The position numbers and the translations under genes are program-made. From assembly GCA_035649175.1 (NCBI GenBank), contig DASRKB010000011.1, forward strand, positions 26,032-90,031: 64,000 nucleotides of DNA. The letters are read 5' to 3'. This document shows positions 1 through 7,751 of the stretch, one piece after another. Position 1 is the stretch's first letter, and every line of letters starts with the position of its first letter. This DNA is from SCGC-AG-212-J23 sp035649175 (GTDB taxonomy: Bacteria; Pseudomonadota; Gammaproteobacteria; Burkholderiales; SG8-39). The notes under the pieces are model-generated. The model was given only the letters and a program-made list of their open reading frames with translations, did no database searches and was not told the DNA's origin.

Positions 1-935
1 GGCTCCTCCTTCACACTCGAGACGAAGCCCGAGTGGTAGATGAGGAACTTCACGTCGGGGAAGCGCTTCGCCGCGACGCCGATGTCGCTGCACTGGCTGT
101 GCTCGTAGGAGCGCCGGCCGAAGGGCAGGCCCTTGTGCACGCAGATCACCTTCACCCCAAGGGCGCGCGCTTTCTCGATGAACCGAGAGCCGATGTCGTC
201 CGAGAGGAAGTAGCCGCGGCCGCCGGGGCCGAACTGCGTGTAGGTCTTCCAAGCCGAGACGCCCCAGCGCTCCTTCAGCTCCTCCATGCGCTCGAGGTCG
301 CCCGCCTGGTTCGGGTTCACCCGCCCGTGCAGCAGCAGCCGGTGCCGCGGCATCTGGTCGACGATGCGCCGCACCGCGTCCGCGGCCTGGATGGTGACCG
401 GCTCCGCATCGGGCGTCGAGGGCACGAAGGAGAGCACCATCAGGTCGGTATCGGAGTCCATGAAGACGTCCTTCACGAACTCGTCGGGACCGAGGCACTC
501 GAGGTGGTTCGCCTTGCCGCACGAGGCCTTCGGCGACCACTTGAACGCGTCGGGCGAGGCGTTCTTCATCCAGGCGCCCTTCGGGTCGACGAAGTGCCCC
601 TGCACGTCGAAGATGAATTCGCCCTTGCCGCCGACGGACGCCTGGGCGAGCTCGGGCTCGCGCGCCGCCTCGCGCGGCAGGTCGAAGAAGCCGCCGGTTC
701 TGCCGCCGGCGGCGTTCGCGGCGTTGAAGGCGAGCAGCGTGCTCGCCGCACCGCAGGACGAGACGAGAAACCTACGCCTCTTCAGATTGAGCTTTCTGGA
801 GTGAAGCGTCGCCGATTCGCGCGCCAGACGATTCGCGGTGCGGTTCGCCGGCGAGAGCGGAACGGGCGCGAACTCGGCGTTGGTCGTCGTATCGAGCTTG
901 ATGGGAAGCCGCGTGCCTTCAGGGTCGAGATCCAT
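1..935 (-). CDS. Tat-exported amidohydrolase-family protein (3' end outside window)
   Basis: This is a metal-dependent hydrolase of the amidohydrolase (TIM-barrel) superfamily. The 311 visible codons begin at an ATG at 935 preceded by a strong GGAGG ribosome site. After about 45 polar residues there is a twin-arginine-like signal (KRRRFLVSSCGAASTLLAF) followed by an Ala-rich cleavage region. The mature part starts with FDVQGHFVD, the place where these enzymes carry their first metal-binding histidine, and later shows LLLHGRVNP and KVICVHKGLPFGRRSYEHS, consistent with barrel strands. The unusually long stretch ahead of the Tat signal may mean that an internal start is used. The substrate cannot be predicted and the C-terminal part is outside the window. 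The first divergent neighbour is the DUF883 gene, 92 bp away. Confidence 0.75.
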   Translation of the reverse strand, partial: MDLDPEGTRLPIKLDTTTNAEFAPVPLSPANRTANRLARESATLHSRKLNLKRRRFLVSSCGAASTLLAFNAANAAGGRTGGFFDLPREAAREPELAQASVGGKGEFIFDVQGHFVDPKGAWMKNASPDAFKWSPKASCGKANHLECLGPDEFVKDVFMDSDTDLMVLSFVPSTPDAEPVTIQAADAVRRIVDQMPRHRLLLHGRVNPNQAGDLERMEELKERWGVSAWKTYTQFGPGGRGYFLSDDIGSRFIEKARALGVKVICVHKGLPFGRRSYEHSQCSDIGVAAKRFPDVKFLIYHSGFVSSVKEE

Positions 936-1027
936 GGGAGCCTCCTACGCGCCCAGCATACGCCGGCGCGAACCCCGCGCGAGGCACGGCTTTTGCTCCG
1001 ACTCGCACGCCAACACGCGAGGACACT

Positions 1028-1276
1028 ATGGCCATCGAATATTCGAGCACACCCACCGGCATGCCGGGGGATTCCCCCGCCAGCCTGCAGCAGGAAGAGC
1101 GCCGCGCCGTAATCCGCCGCATCGAGGATGCGAAGACCGCGGTAACCGAGAAGACGCGAGAGGCCGCGCGCTACGCGAACCGCACGGTCTACGGCAATCC
1201 CTGGAGCTCCGTGGGCGTGGCCTTCGGCACGGGGATGCTGCTGGGCCTGCTCGCGGGACTGTCGCTGCGCCGCTAG
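1028..1276 (+). CDS. DUF883 / ElaB-YqjD-like membrane-anchored protein
   Basis: This 82-residue protein has the layout of the ElaB/YqjD/DUF883 family. A polar helical N-terminal two thirds (EERRAVIRRIEDAKTAV) is followed by a single C-terminal membrane segment of the form NPWSSVGVAFGTGMLLGLL and a basic end, LRR. E. coli members are stationary-phase inner-membrane proteins that bind ribosomes. A GAGGA ribosome site precedes the ATG. The gene ends 4 bp inside the 3' end of the convergent dehydrogenase gene. Family membership is clear; the role is inferred only from relatives. Confidence 0.85.
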   Translation: MAIEYSSTPTGMPGDSPASLQQEERRAVIRRIEDAKTAVTEKTREAARYANRTVYGNPWSSVGVAFGTGMLLGLLAGLSLRR

Positions 1277-2112
1277 CCGGCGCGGTGGCGCCGCACCGCC
1301 TCGATGAGGGCGGTGTGATAGGCCTCGCCCAGCCCTAGTGCGGCCGTCTCCTCGAGGAGACGCTTCGCCGTTCCCGCGCCTTGCAGGTCGAGCCCTGCGC
1401 CGCGCGCGAGGTCGATCGCGTACGAGACGTCCTTCAGCATGTAGGTCACGGGAAAGGCGCGCCCGGGATGCGCCTCGGGCAGGAGCGCCTTCATGCCGTG
1501 GCTGCGCAGCGCGAAGCTGTCCGCGGAGCCCTTCGCAAGCGTCTCGAAGAGAAGCTTGGGGTCGACGACCCCGCTTGCCTTCGCCACGGCGAGTGCCTCG
1601 GCGAGCGCGACCACCGTCATCGAGAGCACCAGGTTGTTCAGCAACTTGACCGCCTGGCCGGCGCCGGGCGCGCCGCAGTGCGTCACCTCGCTCGCCATGC
1701 AGCGCAAGAGGAGCTCGATGCGACGGAGAACCTCCTCGTCCGCGCCGACCATGATGCTGAGCGTGCCCTCGATTGCCGCCTGCCGCGTGCGCGCGACCGG
1801 CGCGTCGGCAAAGTGCGCGCCGCGCACGGCGAACTCCCGCGCGAGCGAGCGCGCAAGCGCCACCGGCGCAGTGCTGCAGTCGACGACGATCTGGTCCGGG
1901 CGGGCGTGCGCGAGGAGCTCGTCGCACACTTCGCGCACCTCCGGCTCGCCCGGGAGGGATAGAAAGACGACGTCCGCCCGTGAAACTTCCCGGACGGACG
2001 TATCGGTTTTGACTGCCCGGTCGAAGGACACGACCGGGTGACCGGACTTCGTTTCGAGGTTACGGCACATGGGCGCGCCCATCACGCCCAGGCCGATGAA
2101 GCCTAGTAGCGT
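1273..2112 (-). CDS. 3-hydroxyisobutyrate dehydrogenase-family NAD(P) oxidoreductase, probable ACG start
   Basis: This is a beta-hydroxyacid dehydrogenase of about 279 residues. Family marks are the Rossmann motif GFIGLGVMGAPM at the N-terminus, the DCSTAPVALA segment, the substrate motif GAPGAGQAVKLLNN with the catalytic lysine, and the C-terminal helical domain. The first conventional start, GTG at 2085, would remove the first beta strand and most of the GxGxxG motif. Reading upstream in frame gives ACG-CTA-CTA-GGC-TTC-ATC-GGC, which matches the expected Met-x-x-Gly-Phe-Ile-Gly if ACG at 2112 initiates. An AAGGGG ribosome site lies 6 bases before that ACG. The in-frame stop is at 2122-2124. 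The reading frame overlaps the end of the upstream small gene by 10 bp, so translational coupling is possible. The substrate is not predictable. Confidence 0.8.
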   Translation of the reverse strand, partial: TLLGFIGLGVMGAPMCRNLETKSGHPVVSFDRAVKTDTSVREVSRADVVFLSLPGEPEVREVCDELLAHARPDQIVVDCSTAPVALARSLAREFAVRGAHFADAPVARTRQAAIEGTLSIMVGADEEVLRRIELLLRCMASEVTHCGAPGAGQAVKLLNNLVLSMTVVALAEALAVAKASGVVDPKLLFETLAKGSADSFALRSHGMKALLPEAHPGRAFPVTYMLKDVSYAIDLARGAGLDLQGAGTAKRLLEETAALGLGEAYHTALIEAVRRHRAG

Positions 2113-2426
2113 TGCTGCCCCTTAATTGACCAGGGGATCGTCGGGCCGGCCTCCTCGCTGTTGGTCTGCGCGTTCTTTTTCGGCCGACCGGGGCGGTAGG
2201 TGACCTGGAAGATCTTGAGCGGCGGCACCTTGGGCGGCGCTTCGAGGAAGCGGCAGTCCGACTCCGTCGGCACCGAGAGCAGCGCTCCCAGGCGCTTGCC
2301 ATTGAGCATTACCGTGTAGCGCAGCATGTGCGCCGAGCCGCTCGCCGGCTGCGCGATGATGTCGTACTTGCCGATCTTGAACTGGCGTCTGTCGGTAGGC
2401 TTTGCGGAGGCTTGCTGCTTCGCCAT
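2103..2426 (-). CDS. Conserved hypothetical 107-residue protein
   Basis: I do not recognise this gene. It encodes a soluble, basic protein with no signal peptide. The N-terminus is polar (MAKQQASAKPTDRR), followed by a compact region (KIGKYDIIAQPASGSAHMLR, VMLNGKRLGALLSVP) that looks like beta strands, and a polar tail. A GAGGAG ribosome site stands ten bases before the ATG. It lies directly upstream of, and overlaps, the hydroxyisobutyrate-type dehydrogenase, so the two are probably co-transcribed. Confidence 0.65.
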   Translation of the reverse strand: MAKQQASAKPTDRRQFKIGKYDIIAQPASGSAHMLRYTVMLNGKRLGALLSVPTESDCRFLEAPPKVPPLKIFQVTYRPGRPKKNAQTNSEEAGPTIPWSIKGQQRY

Positions 2427-2594
2427 TGCGAAAAATCTCCTCGGTCAAGAAATTGGAGCGAAGCAGCGGGATCGGCAGGGGAATGGACTGCTCTTGGGGG
2501 CCCGGGCGCTTCGGTGGATGCCCTCTTATACCATATCCGGGGCGTTTCCCGGAGAGGACTTGCAAGCCCGACCCTCGGCCCTCATCTGCCCGGG

Positions 2595-3413
2595 ATGAAA
2601 AACCGCGTACTGCAAAAGGTGATCCCGTCCGTGCCAGCGTCCGACGGCGCGGGGGTCAAGCTGCGCCGCAGCCTCGGCGCGAGCCAGCTCCAGCGCCACG
2701 ATCCGTTCCTGATGCTCGACGAGTTCTACTCGGATGATCCGGAGGACTACCTCGCCGGCTTTCCCTCGCACCCGCATCGGGGCTTCGAGACCGTCACCTA
2801 CATGCTTGATGGACACATGCGCCACGAGGACACCCGCGGCAATCGCGGGGACCTCGGGCCCGGCGACGTCCAATGGATGAGCGCGGCGCGGGGCATCATC
2901 CACTCCGAGATGCCGCAGCAGACGCAAGGCCGCATGCGCGGCTTCCAGCTGTGGCTGAACCTTCCCGCCGAGGAAAAGATGAAGCCGGCGGCGTACCGCG
3001 ATATCGCCGCGAGGGAGATTCCGTCCATCGATGGCGTGAGAATCATTGCCGGGGAATACAAGGGCACGAAAGGCCCGATCCACGGCGGCTCCACCGATCC
3101 GTACTACTTCGACGTCCGCCTGGAGCCGCGCGCGACGTTCGAGGCGGCGCTGCCTTCTGGCCATAATGCTTTCGTCTACGCCTACGAGGGCGAGGCGCAA
3201 GTCGGCGGCAAGGTCTTGCCGCACCGGGCTGCGGGCATACTCACCGAGGGCGACGCGGTGATCATCCACAGCGCGACAGGCGCGAAGCTGCTGCTGCTCG
3301 CCGGCAGGCCGATCCGCGAGCCGGTGGTCCAGTACGGCCCCTTCGTGATGAATACGCGCGAGGAGATCGAGCAGGCGATCCTCGACTACCAGGCCGGCGC
3401 GTTCGGACGCTAG
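2595..3413 (+). CDS. Pirin-family protein
   Basis: This 272-residue bicupin belongs to the pirin family; some members are quercetinases and others are transcription cofactors. The N-terminal cupin carries the metal-site signature: GFPSHPHRGFETVTYMLDG supplies two histidines, and GDVQWMSAARGIIHSEMP supplies another histidine and the glutamate. The second cupin ends with the usual pirin tail, GPFVMNTREEIEQAI. The ATG at 2595 was chosen because upstream in-frame sequence is antisense to the small gene on the other strand and has no family similarity. The substrate is unknown. Confidence 0.9.
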   Translation: MKNRVLQKVIPSVPASDGAGVKLRRSLGASQLQRHDPFLMLDEFYSDDPEDYLAGFPSHPHRGFETVTYMLDGHMRHEDTRGNRGDLGPGDVQWMSAARGIIHSEMPQQTQGRMRGFQLWLNLPAEEKMKPAAYRDIAAREIPSIDGVRIIAGEYKGTKGPIHGGSTDPYYFDVRLEPRATFEAALPSGHNAFVYAYEGEAQVGGKVLPHRAAGILTEGDAVIIHSATGAKLLLLAGRPIREPVVQYGPFVMNTREEIEQAILDYQAGAFGR

Positions 3414-3462
3414 CGAAGCGCCCAAAGAGAAGCGCGGTCGTCCCGCACGGCTTCGGTGACGC

Positions 3463-4953
3463 TCATCTCTCCACCATGTCGCGGTAGTAGCGGTACCAGT
3501 CGCTCTGGAAAAGCTCGCCCGGATCGTACTTTTTCTTGTAGCGCACGAACACCGGGAACTGGGGATAGGCGGCGAGGAGCTGCCGGCGTATCGCGTGCCG
3601 GTGATAGGCGAGGTAGTAGCCGCCGCCGTAGCGCAGCGCGATGTCGATGAGGCGGCGCAGGGCGTCGCCGGCGCGAATGAGGCTGCTCGTGCCTCGATCG
3701 ACGTGGATGTCGAGCGTCAGGCAGGAATACGGGCGGCGCGCCCAGGCGAGGAAGCTCTCGCCGTCGCGCTCGACCAGGCTCACCGCCGCCGACACGACGC
3801 GCACCTCGGCCTGCCGGGCGTAGGCGCGTACCTCCGCGAGGAAGGGCTCGAGCGCGATGCGCTCGCAGAGAAGTTCGGTCATTACCTCGGTCCCCCGCGT
3901 ACCGGTGCGCCGATCGATGTGGCGGTGATAGGCGGCCGGATAGGAGCCCATCTGATGCTCGTCGGAGTAGGTCACCTCCTCGTTCTGCGCGAGGGCGAAG
4001 CGCGCGTAGCGGCGGAACGCCTCGGCCTTGTCAGTGTGAGCGAGGAGCAGCAGCTCCCGGCGATCGCTCTCGCCGAGCTGTCGCTGGATCGGCAGCAGCG
4101 GCACGTCGTCGGTGACCGGGCGGTAGGTAGAGAACACGCCGCGATTCAGGAAATCGCCGCTCGTCTCGTCCACCGACATCTGGAAGTGGCCGTACAGGAA
4201 CCCGTCCTGCACGCGCTCGTCGAAGGCCTGCGCGAGCCCCTCGGCGCCGCGCATCTGCACCAGGCGCTGCACCTTGCGCCGCGGCACGAGCCGCAGCGTC
4301 GCCGAGGTGATCACGCCGAACAGGCCGTATCCGCCGATGACGAGCGCGAAGAGCTCGGGGTTCTCCTCGCGGCTGCAGCGCAGGAGATTGCCGCGCGCAT
4401 TGACCATGCGGAAGGCCTCGACGTCGCCGATGAAGGGCGCCATGGCGAGGCCGCGGCCGTGGATGTTCGCCGAGAGCGATCCGCCGATCGTGACGCGGTC
4501 CACGGTCGCCTGCTTCTGGGCGAAGGTCCAAGGCGTCGCGTCGCCGCGCTGGGACACGGCGAGCTCGTTCAGCAGCTGTGGCCACTGCATCCCGGCCTCG
4601 ACCTCGATCAACCCGCGCCCGGTGTCGAACCCCAGGATGCGCGTCATCTTGCGCATGTCGAGCAGGATGGCGTCGGTGGCGAAGGCCTGCTGGCCCATGG
4701 CGTGGCGCGCGCCGGAGATGCAGATCGCGCGCTCCTCCTCGCGCGCGAGCTTGAGCGCCTGGCGCACGTCGTCGACCGACGCTGGCGTGAGGATCTGCGA
4801 GACGAGCGTGGAGTTCAGGCCCGAATGCGCATCGTTGACGGACACGCCCTCTGGCTCGCTCTTGTCCTTGCCCTTAGGCGCGGGCTGCGCGAGCGCGCCC
4901 GCGGGAAGGAGCGCCCCCAGAGAGGCGAGCCGCAGGAGGTCTCGGCGTTTCAG
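3463..4953 (-). CDS. Exported FAD-binding oxidoreductase, probable CTG start
   Basis: This is a PCMH-type FAD-linked oxidase of about 496 residues. FAD-domain marks are ILTPASVDDVRQAL, ICISGARHAMG and the phosphate-binding GGSLSANIHGRG. The C-terminus has the berberine-bridge-like end YDPGELFQSDWYRYY. The first conventional start, GTG at 4845, yields a protein without a signal. In frame upstream lies a good Tat leader, KRRDLLRLASLGALLPAGALA, preceded by CTG at 4953. That CTG overlaps the upstream gene's TGA as CTGA, mirroring the common ATGA coupling. I therefore take CTG as the start and predict export to the periplasm. The substrate is probably an alcohol or sugar-like compound, but nothing in the sequence fixes it. 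Confidence 0.8.
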   Translation of the reverse strand: MKRRDLLRLASLGALLPAGALAQPAPKGKDKSEPEGVSVNDAHSGLNSTLVSQILTPASVDDVRQALKLAREEERAICISGARHAMGQQAFATDAILLDMRKMTRILGFDTGRGLIEVEAGMQWPQLLNELAVSQRGDATPWTFAQKQATVDRVTIGGSLSANIHGRGLAMAPFIGDVEAFRMVNARGNLLRCSREENPELFALVIGGYGLFGVITSATLRLVPRRKVQRLVQMRGAEGLAQAFDERVQDGFLYGHFQMSVDETSGDFLNRGVFSTYRPVTDDVPLLPIQRQLGESDRRELLLLAHTDKAEAFRRYARFALAQNEEVTYSDEHQMGSYPAAYHRHIDRRTGTRGTEVMTELLCERIALEPFLAEVRAYARQAEVRVVSAAVSLVERDGESFLAWARRPYSCLTLDIHVDRGTSSLIRAGDALRRLIDIALRYGGGYYLAYHRHAIRRQLLAAYPQFPVFVRYKKKYDPGELFQSDWYRYYRDMVER

Positions 4954-5252
4954 GGCTTGCCGGCCGACTTGAAGACCGCCGAGAGGTCGACCTCGTCGAG
5001 GTTCACCTTCGCCTTCGAGAGCGCCTCGGCCGTGGCCCTCGCGCGCGGCGTCTCCTTCTCCGCGGCGAGGAAAGCCTCGGAGAGCTTGAAGGAGAGAAGC
5101 GCGAGCACCTTCGGGTCGGGCTTGGACTGCCCGGCGACGCTTGGCGCGGAATAAATGCGGCTCGCCATCCCGACAAACACCTCGAACGCAATTTTGGTGT
5201 AGAGGTCGCGATCGGGAGCCTGCCCCTGACCGGACTTTTCGGGAGCGCTCAT
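4950..5252 (-). CDS. Hypothetical 100-residue protein upstream of the FAD oxidase
   Basis: I do not recognise this gene. The product is a soluble, helical, polar protein with segments such as KIAFEVFVGMASRIYS and LLSFKLSEAFLAAEKETPRA, and no signal or membrane segment. It is translationally coupled to the exported FAD oxidase through a CTGA stop/start overlap and starts 8 bp after the end of the upstream MFS gene. The three genes therefore probably form one minus-strand operon. It could be an accessory subunit or assembly factor for the oxidase; this is inferred only from position. Confidence 0.6.
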   Translation of the reverse strand: MSAPEKSGQGQAPDRDLYTKIAFEVFVGMASRIYSAPSVAGQSKPDPKVLALLSFKLSEAFLAAEKETPRARATAEALSKAKVNLDEVDLSAVFKSAGKP

Positions 5253-5259
5253 GGAGCCG

Positions 5260-6516
5260 TCATCGTATCACCGTGGGCCTCTCCGGCTTCTTCGCGAAAA
5301 AGAAGAACAGCGACCCGACGCCGGCAAGCAGCGCGAGGATGGTGAAGCCCAACCGGTAGTTGCCGGTGGCGTCGGCCAGGATGCCGGCGAGCAGCGGACC
5401 GCCGACCTGGCCCACCACGATGATCATCACCGACAGCCCCAGGATCATGCCGATCGCGCTGCGGCCGAAATAGTCGGCGCGCAGCGCCTGCATGAACGGC
5501 CCGCGCAGACCCCATGCCGCGCCGTGCAGCACCGCGAACGCGAGCACCATGGGCGTGGAGGCGGGCAGCGCGTCCGCGTAGGTGAGCAGCAGCAGGCCGG
5601 ACATGTGCCCGAGCATGCAGGCGCCGGCGATCAAGCGCTTGTCGTAGCGGTCGCCGACCAGCCAGCCGAGCGCCACGCCGCCGATCTGCGAGAGCGTGAG
5701 CAGTGTGTACACCAGAGACGCCTGCGCCACGCTGTAGCCCAGCCCCTGGTGCAGGTGTGCGATGGCGTGCACCGATACCGCGTGGACCACGAGGAGCGCG
5801 AAGCCGTGGCCCCCGGAGAGCAGCCAGAACGCGCTGGTGCGCAGCGCCTCGCGCGCCGTGAAATCGCGGCGCAGGGCGGTCTTCCCATCAACGACTTCGA
5901 CCTGGGGAACTGCCGCGGTGGAGGTCCCATCGGCCACCATCCCGTAGTCCTCGGGCCGGCGCCGGAAGACCATGGCGAGCGGCAGCCCGACCACGATGGC
6001 GATGAGCCCCGAGACGAACGCCGTGGCGCGCCAGCCGAAGGCCTGAAGCGACCATGCCACGAGCGGCACGCTGATGCCGCCGAAGGCGATGCCGAGGGAG
6101 AGCGACGAGAGCGCCCTCGCGCGCCAGCGCTCGAACCAGTGGATGAGCGCGACGTTCACCGGGAAGAAGCCGCACAGGCTCGCGCCGAGCGCGATGACCA
6201 CGAAAGCGCCGTAGAAGCCGGGTAGCGTGTCGGTGAAGCTGAGCAGCATAAGCCCGCTGCCGAACACCACGATGCCGACGCGAATCATGCCCTGTGGGCC
6301 GAAGCGATCGATGAACCAGCCGAGCACCGGCCCGAGCATCGCCGACTCCAACTGCTGCAGCGCCGCCGCGCCCGAAAGGGCGGTTTTGCTCCAGCCGCGC
6401 TCGGCTTGGAGCACCGCGAGATAGGCTCCGAACGACTGGGTCATGAGTCCCGACTGCAGGAACTGCAGGCCGGATCCGGCCGCCACCATGTACCAGCCGT
6501 AGAAGAGCCGCTTCAC
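5260..6516 (-). CDS. MFS transporter
   Basis: This 418-residue integral membrane protein has the twelve-helix pattern of the major facilitator superfamily. The N-terminal start is MKRLFYGWYMVAAGSGLQF, and the first-half cytoplasmic loop GWFIDRFGPQGMIRVG corresponds to the MFS motif between helices 2 and 3. The central loop (FRRRPEDYGMVADG) resembles the oxalate/formate and monocarboxylate carrier branch. It lies 4 bp after the lipoprotein gene and 7 bp before the small gene upstream of the FAD oxidase, so one transcript is likely. A monocarboxylate or small organic acid is a reasonable but unproven substrate. Confidence 0.88.
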   Translation of the reverse strand: MKRLFYGWYMVAAGSGLQFLQSGLMTQSFGAYLAVLQAERGWSKTALSGAAALQQLESAMLGPVLGWFIDRFGPQGMIRVGIVVFGSGLMLLSFTDTLPGFYGAFVVIALGASLCGFFPVNVALIHWFERWRARALSSLSLGIAFGGISVPLVAWSLQAFGWRATAFVSGLIAIVVGLPLAMVFRRRPEDYGMVADGTSTAAVPQVEVVDGKTALRRDFTAREALRTSAFWLLSGGHGFALLVVHAVSVHAIAHLHQGLGYSVAQASLVYTLLTLSQIGGVALGWLVGDRYDKRLIAGACMLGHMSGLLLLTYADALPASTPMVLAFAVLHGAAWGLRGPFMQALRADYFGRSAIGMILGLSVMIIVVGQVGGPLLAGILADATGNYRLGFTILALLAGVGSLFFFFAKKPERPTVIR

Positions 6517-6520
6517 CCTC

Positions 6521-6946
6521 CTAGGATTTGAACGGCGAGCCGAGGCGCTCGCACTGCTCCCTCGCGTACTTGGCGCCGATCACATTCCCGTCGTCCGGTC
6601 CGCCGTTCACCGCGACGATCTGGTGCTCACGGAAGAAGAACGTCATCGGATAGCGGCCTTGGTAGCCGCGCGGGTGGTTCTCGTCGACGAACACGCAGGT
6701 CGCCCAGCCCCACTGGCGGTCGCGCACGGCGGTTTCCTTCTGCACCATCTGCTTGGGCTCGGACTTGTACTCGATCGTCATCGTCGTCGGATCGGGCACG
6801 CGCAGCGCGAGGTAGCTGCGGATTTCCTGCTGCCAGGTGCCGGGCTTGGGGCCGTAGTTGATCGACGAGAGCTCCTCGGGGCTGACGCCGGTCTGGCACC
6901 CAGCGAGCGCGACCGAAACGAGCGCGAGGTATCGAACATAAAGCAT
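6521..6946 (-). CDS. Putative lipoprotein, unknown function
   Basis: This 141-residue protein begins with a short hydrophobic leader ending in the lipobox LAGC, so Cys16 would be lipidated. The mature domain contains an IRSYLALRVPDPTTMTIEYK segment and a compact region with WGWATCVFVDENHPRGYQG and FFFREHQIVAVNGG. It probably forms a small outer-membrane or periplasmic domain. It is first in the minus-strand run with the MFS and FAD oxidase genes. I know no function for it. Confidence 0.75.
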   Translation of the reverse strand: MLYVRYLALVSVALAGCQTGVSPEELSSINYGPKPGTWQQEIRSYLALRVPDPTTMTIEYKSEPKQMVQKETAVRDRQWGWATCVFVDENHPRGYQGRYPMTFFFREHQIVAVNGGPDDGNVIGAKYAREQCERLGSPFKS

Positions 6947-7077
6947 TGGTAACTCCCTTCTTGTGTTCCCCTGAGATTCCCGTCCTGCGAAAGTATAAAG
7001 GCGGCACGAGCAGCGGGTGCGCGAGCAGCATGCCGAAGTTCGCAGGAGTATAGTGGCCGCAAGGGAGGCTCAAGAAA

Positions 7078-7368
7078 CTGAGCATTGAAACGCAGCTCCA
7101 CGCTGCCGTGCAGCCGGTGTTTGCCCGCTGCCCGGCGCTGCACCGATTCACGGTGCGCGACCGATCCGGGCTGCCGGACACCGTCGACCCGACCGCGCTC
7201 GAGGGCGAGCTTTTCATTTTCGAGATCGCCCTCTCGCCGCGCCTTGGCGGCCGCCAGTACGACGACGTCTACCGGGAAATCGCCGCCACCATCGCTGCGG
7301 TGGTCCTGGCCATCCCGGGGGCGAAGCAGGTACTCGCCGGACGGAGCTTCGTCAGGGCCCTTCACTAG
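7078..7368 (+). CDS. Small RCP/GRTFAR-family protein, paralogue A, probable CTG start
   Basis: This is the first of four related small proteins in this 2.4 kb. It shares with the others the motif FxRCPxL..F.V near the N-terminus (FARCPALHRFTV), a central acidic beta-like strand (ELFIFEIALSP) and the C-terminal signature GRSFVRALH ending in histidine. The GTG at 7108 would leave almost nothing ahead of the first motif. The in-frame upstream codons SIETQLHAAVQP match the amphipathic lead-in helix of the other copies. A GGGAGG ribosome site at 7063-7068 sits nine bases before CTG at 7078, my preferred start (96 residues). Function is unknown. There is no signal peptide, so it is probably cytoplasmic. 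Confidence 0.7.
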   Translation: MSIETQLHAAVQPVFARCPALHRFTVRDRSGLPDTVDPTALEGELFIFEIALSPRLGGRQYDDVYREIAATIAAVVLAIPGAKQVLAGRSFVRALH

Positions 7369-7421
7369 GCAGGATTTTCAGCGGGGGCCGGCGGGCCTGA
7401 ACCTTGCGGCAGCCTGAAGGC

Positions 7422-7751
7422 ATGAAGACCCCTCAGCTCGGCCGCCTCAATCCCGACCTGCCGCCAATCGAGGAAGACCTCGCCGCCCGGGTGGACGTGA
7501 TCTTCGAACGCTGCCCGGCGCTGCACGGGTTCAGCGTTCAGGACGGCGCCGCGCTTCCCGAGGAGTTGCGCTCGCTTGCGCTGGAGAAGGAGCTCGTCGT
7601 CACCGATATCGGCGTCTACCCCTTCCTCAACATCGACCAGTGCGAGCAGATCTATAACGAGATCGCGGTGGCGCTTCTCGACTTCATGTTCGAGCGGCCT
7701 TCCGCCAAGGAAGTGCTCCGCGGCCGCACCTTCGCGCGCACGCTGCACTAG
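7422..7751 (+). CDS. Small RCP/GRTFAR-family protein, paralogue B
   Basis: The second member of the local family has 109 residues from the ATG at 7422. A polar N-terminal extension (MKTPQLGRLNPDLPP) precedes the conserved core: FERCPALHGFSVQD, ELVVTDIGVYPFL, then QIYNEIAVALLDF and the terminal GRTFARTLH. It lies 53 bp downstream of copy A on the same strand. Its last 4 bp overlap the end of the convergent NMT1-like gene. Of the four copies it is closest to copy D at the C-terminal signature. No enzyme family is recognisable. Confidence 0.75.
   Translation: MKTPQLGRLNPDLPPIEEDLAARVDVIFERCPALHGFSVQDGAALPEELRSLALEKELVVTDIGVYPFLNIDQCEQIYNEIAVALLDFMFERPSAKEVLRGRTFARTLH

Noticed and set aside
2328..3413. 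Longer pirin with about 90 extra N-terminal residues
   Set aside because: The extra part is antisense to the small gene at 2103-2426 and has no pirin similarity; ATG 2595 fits the family.
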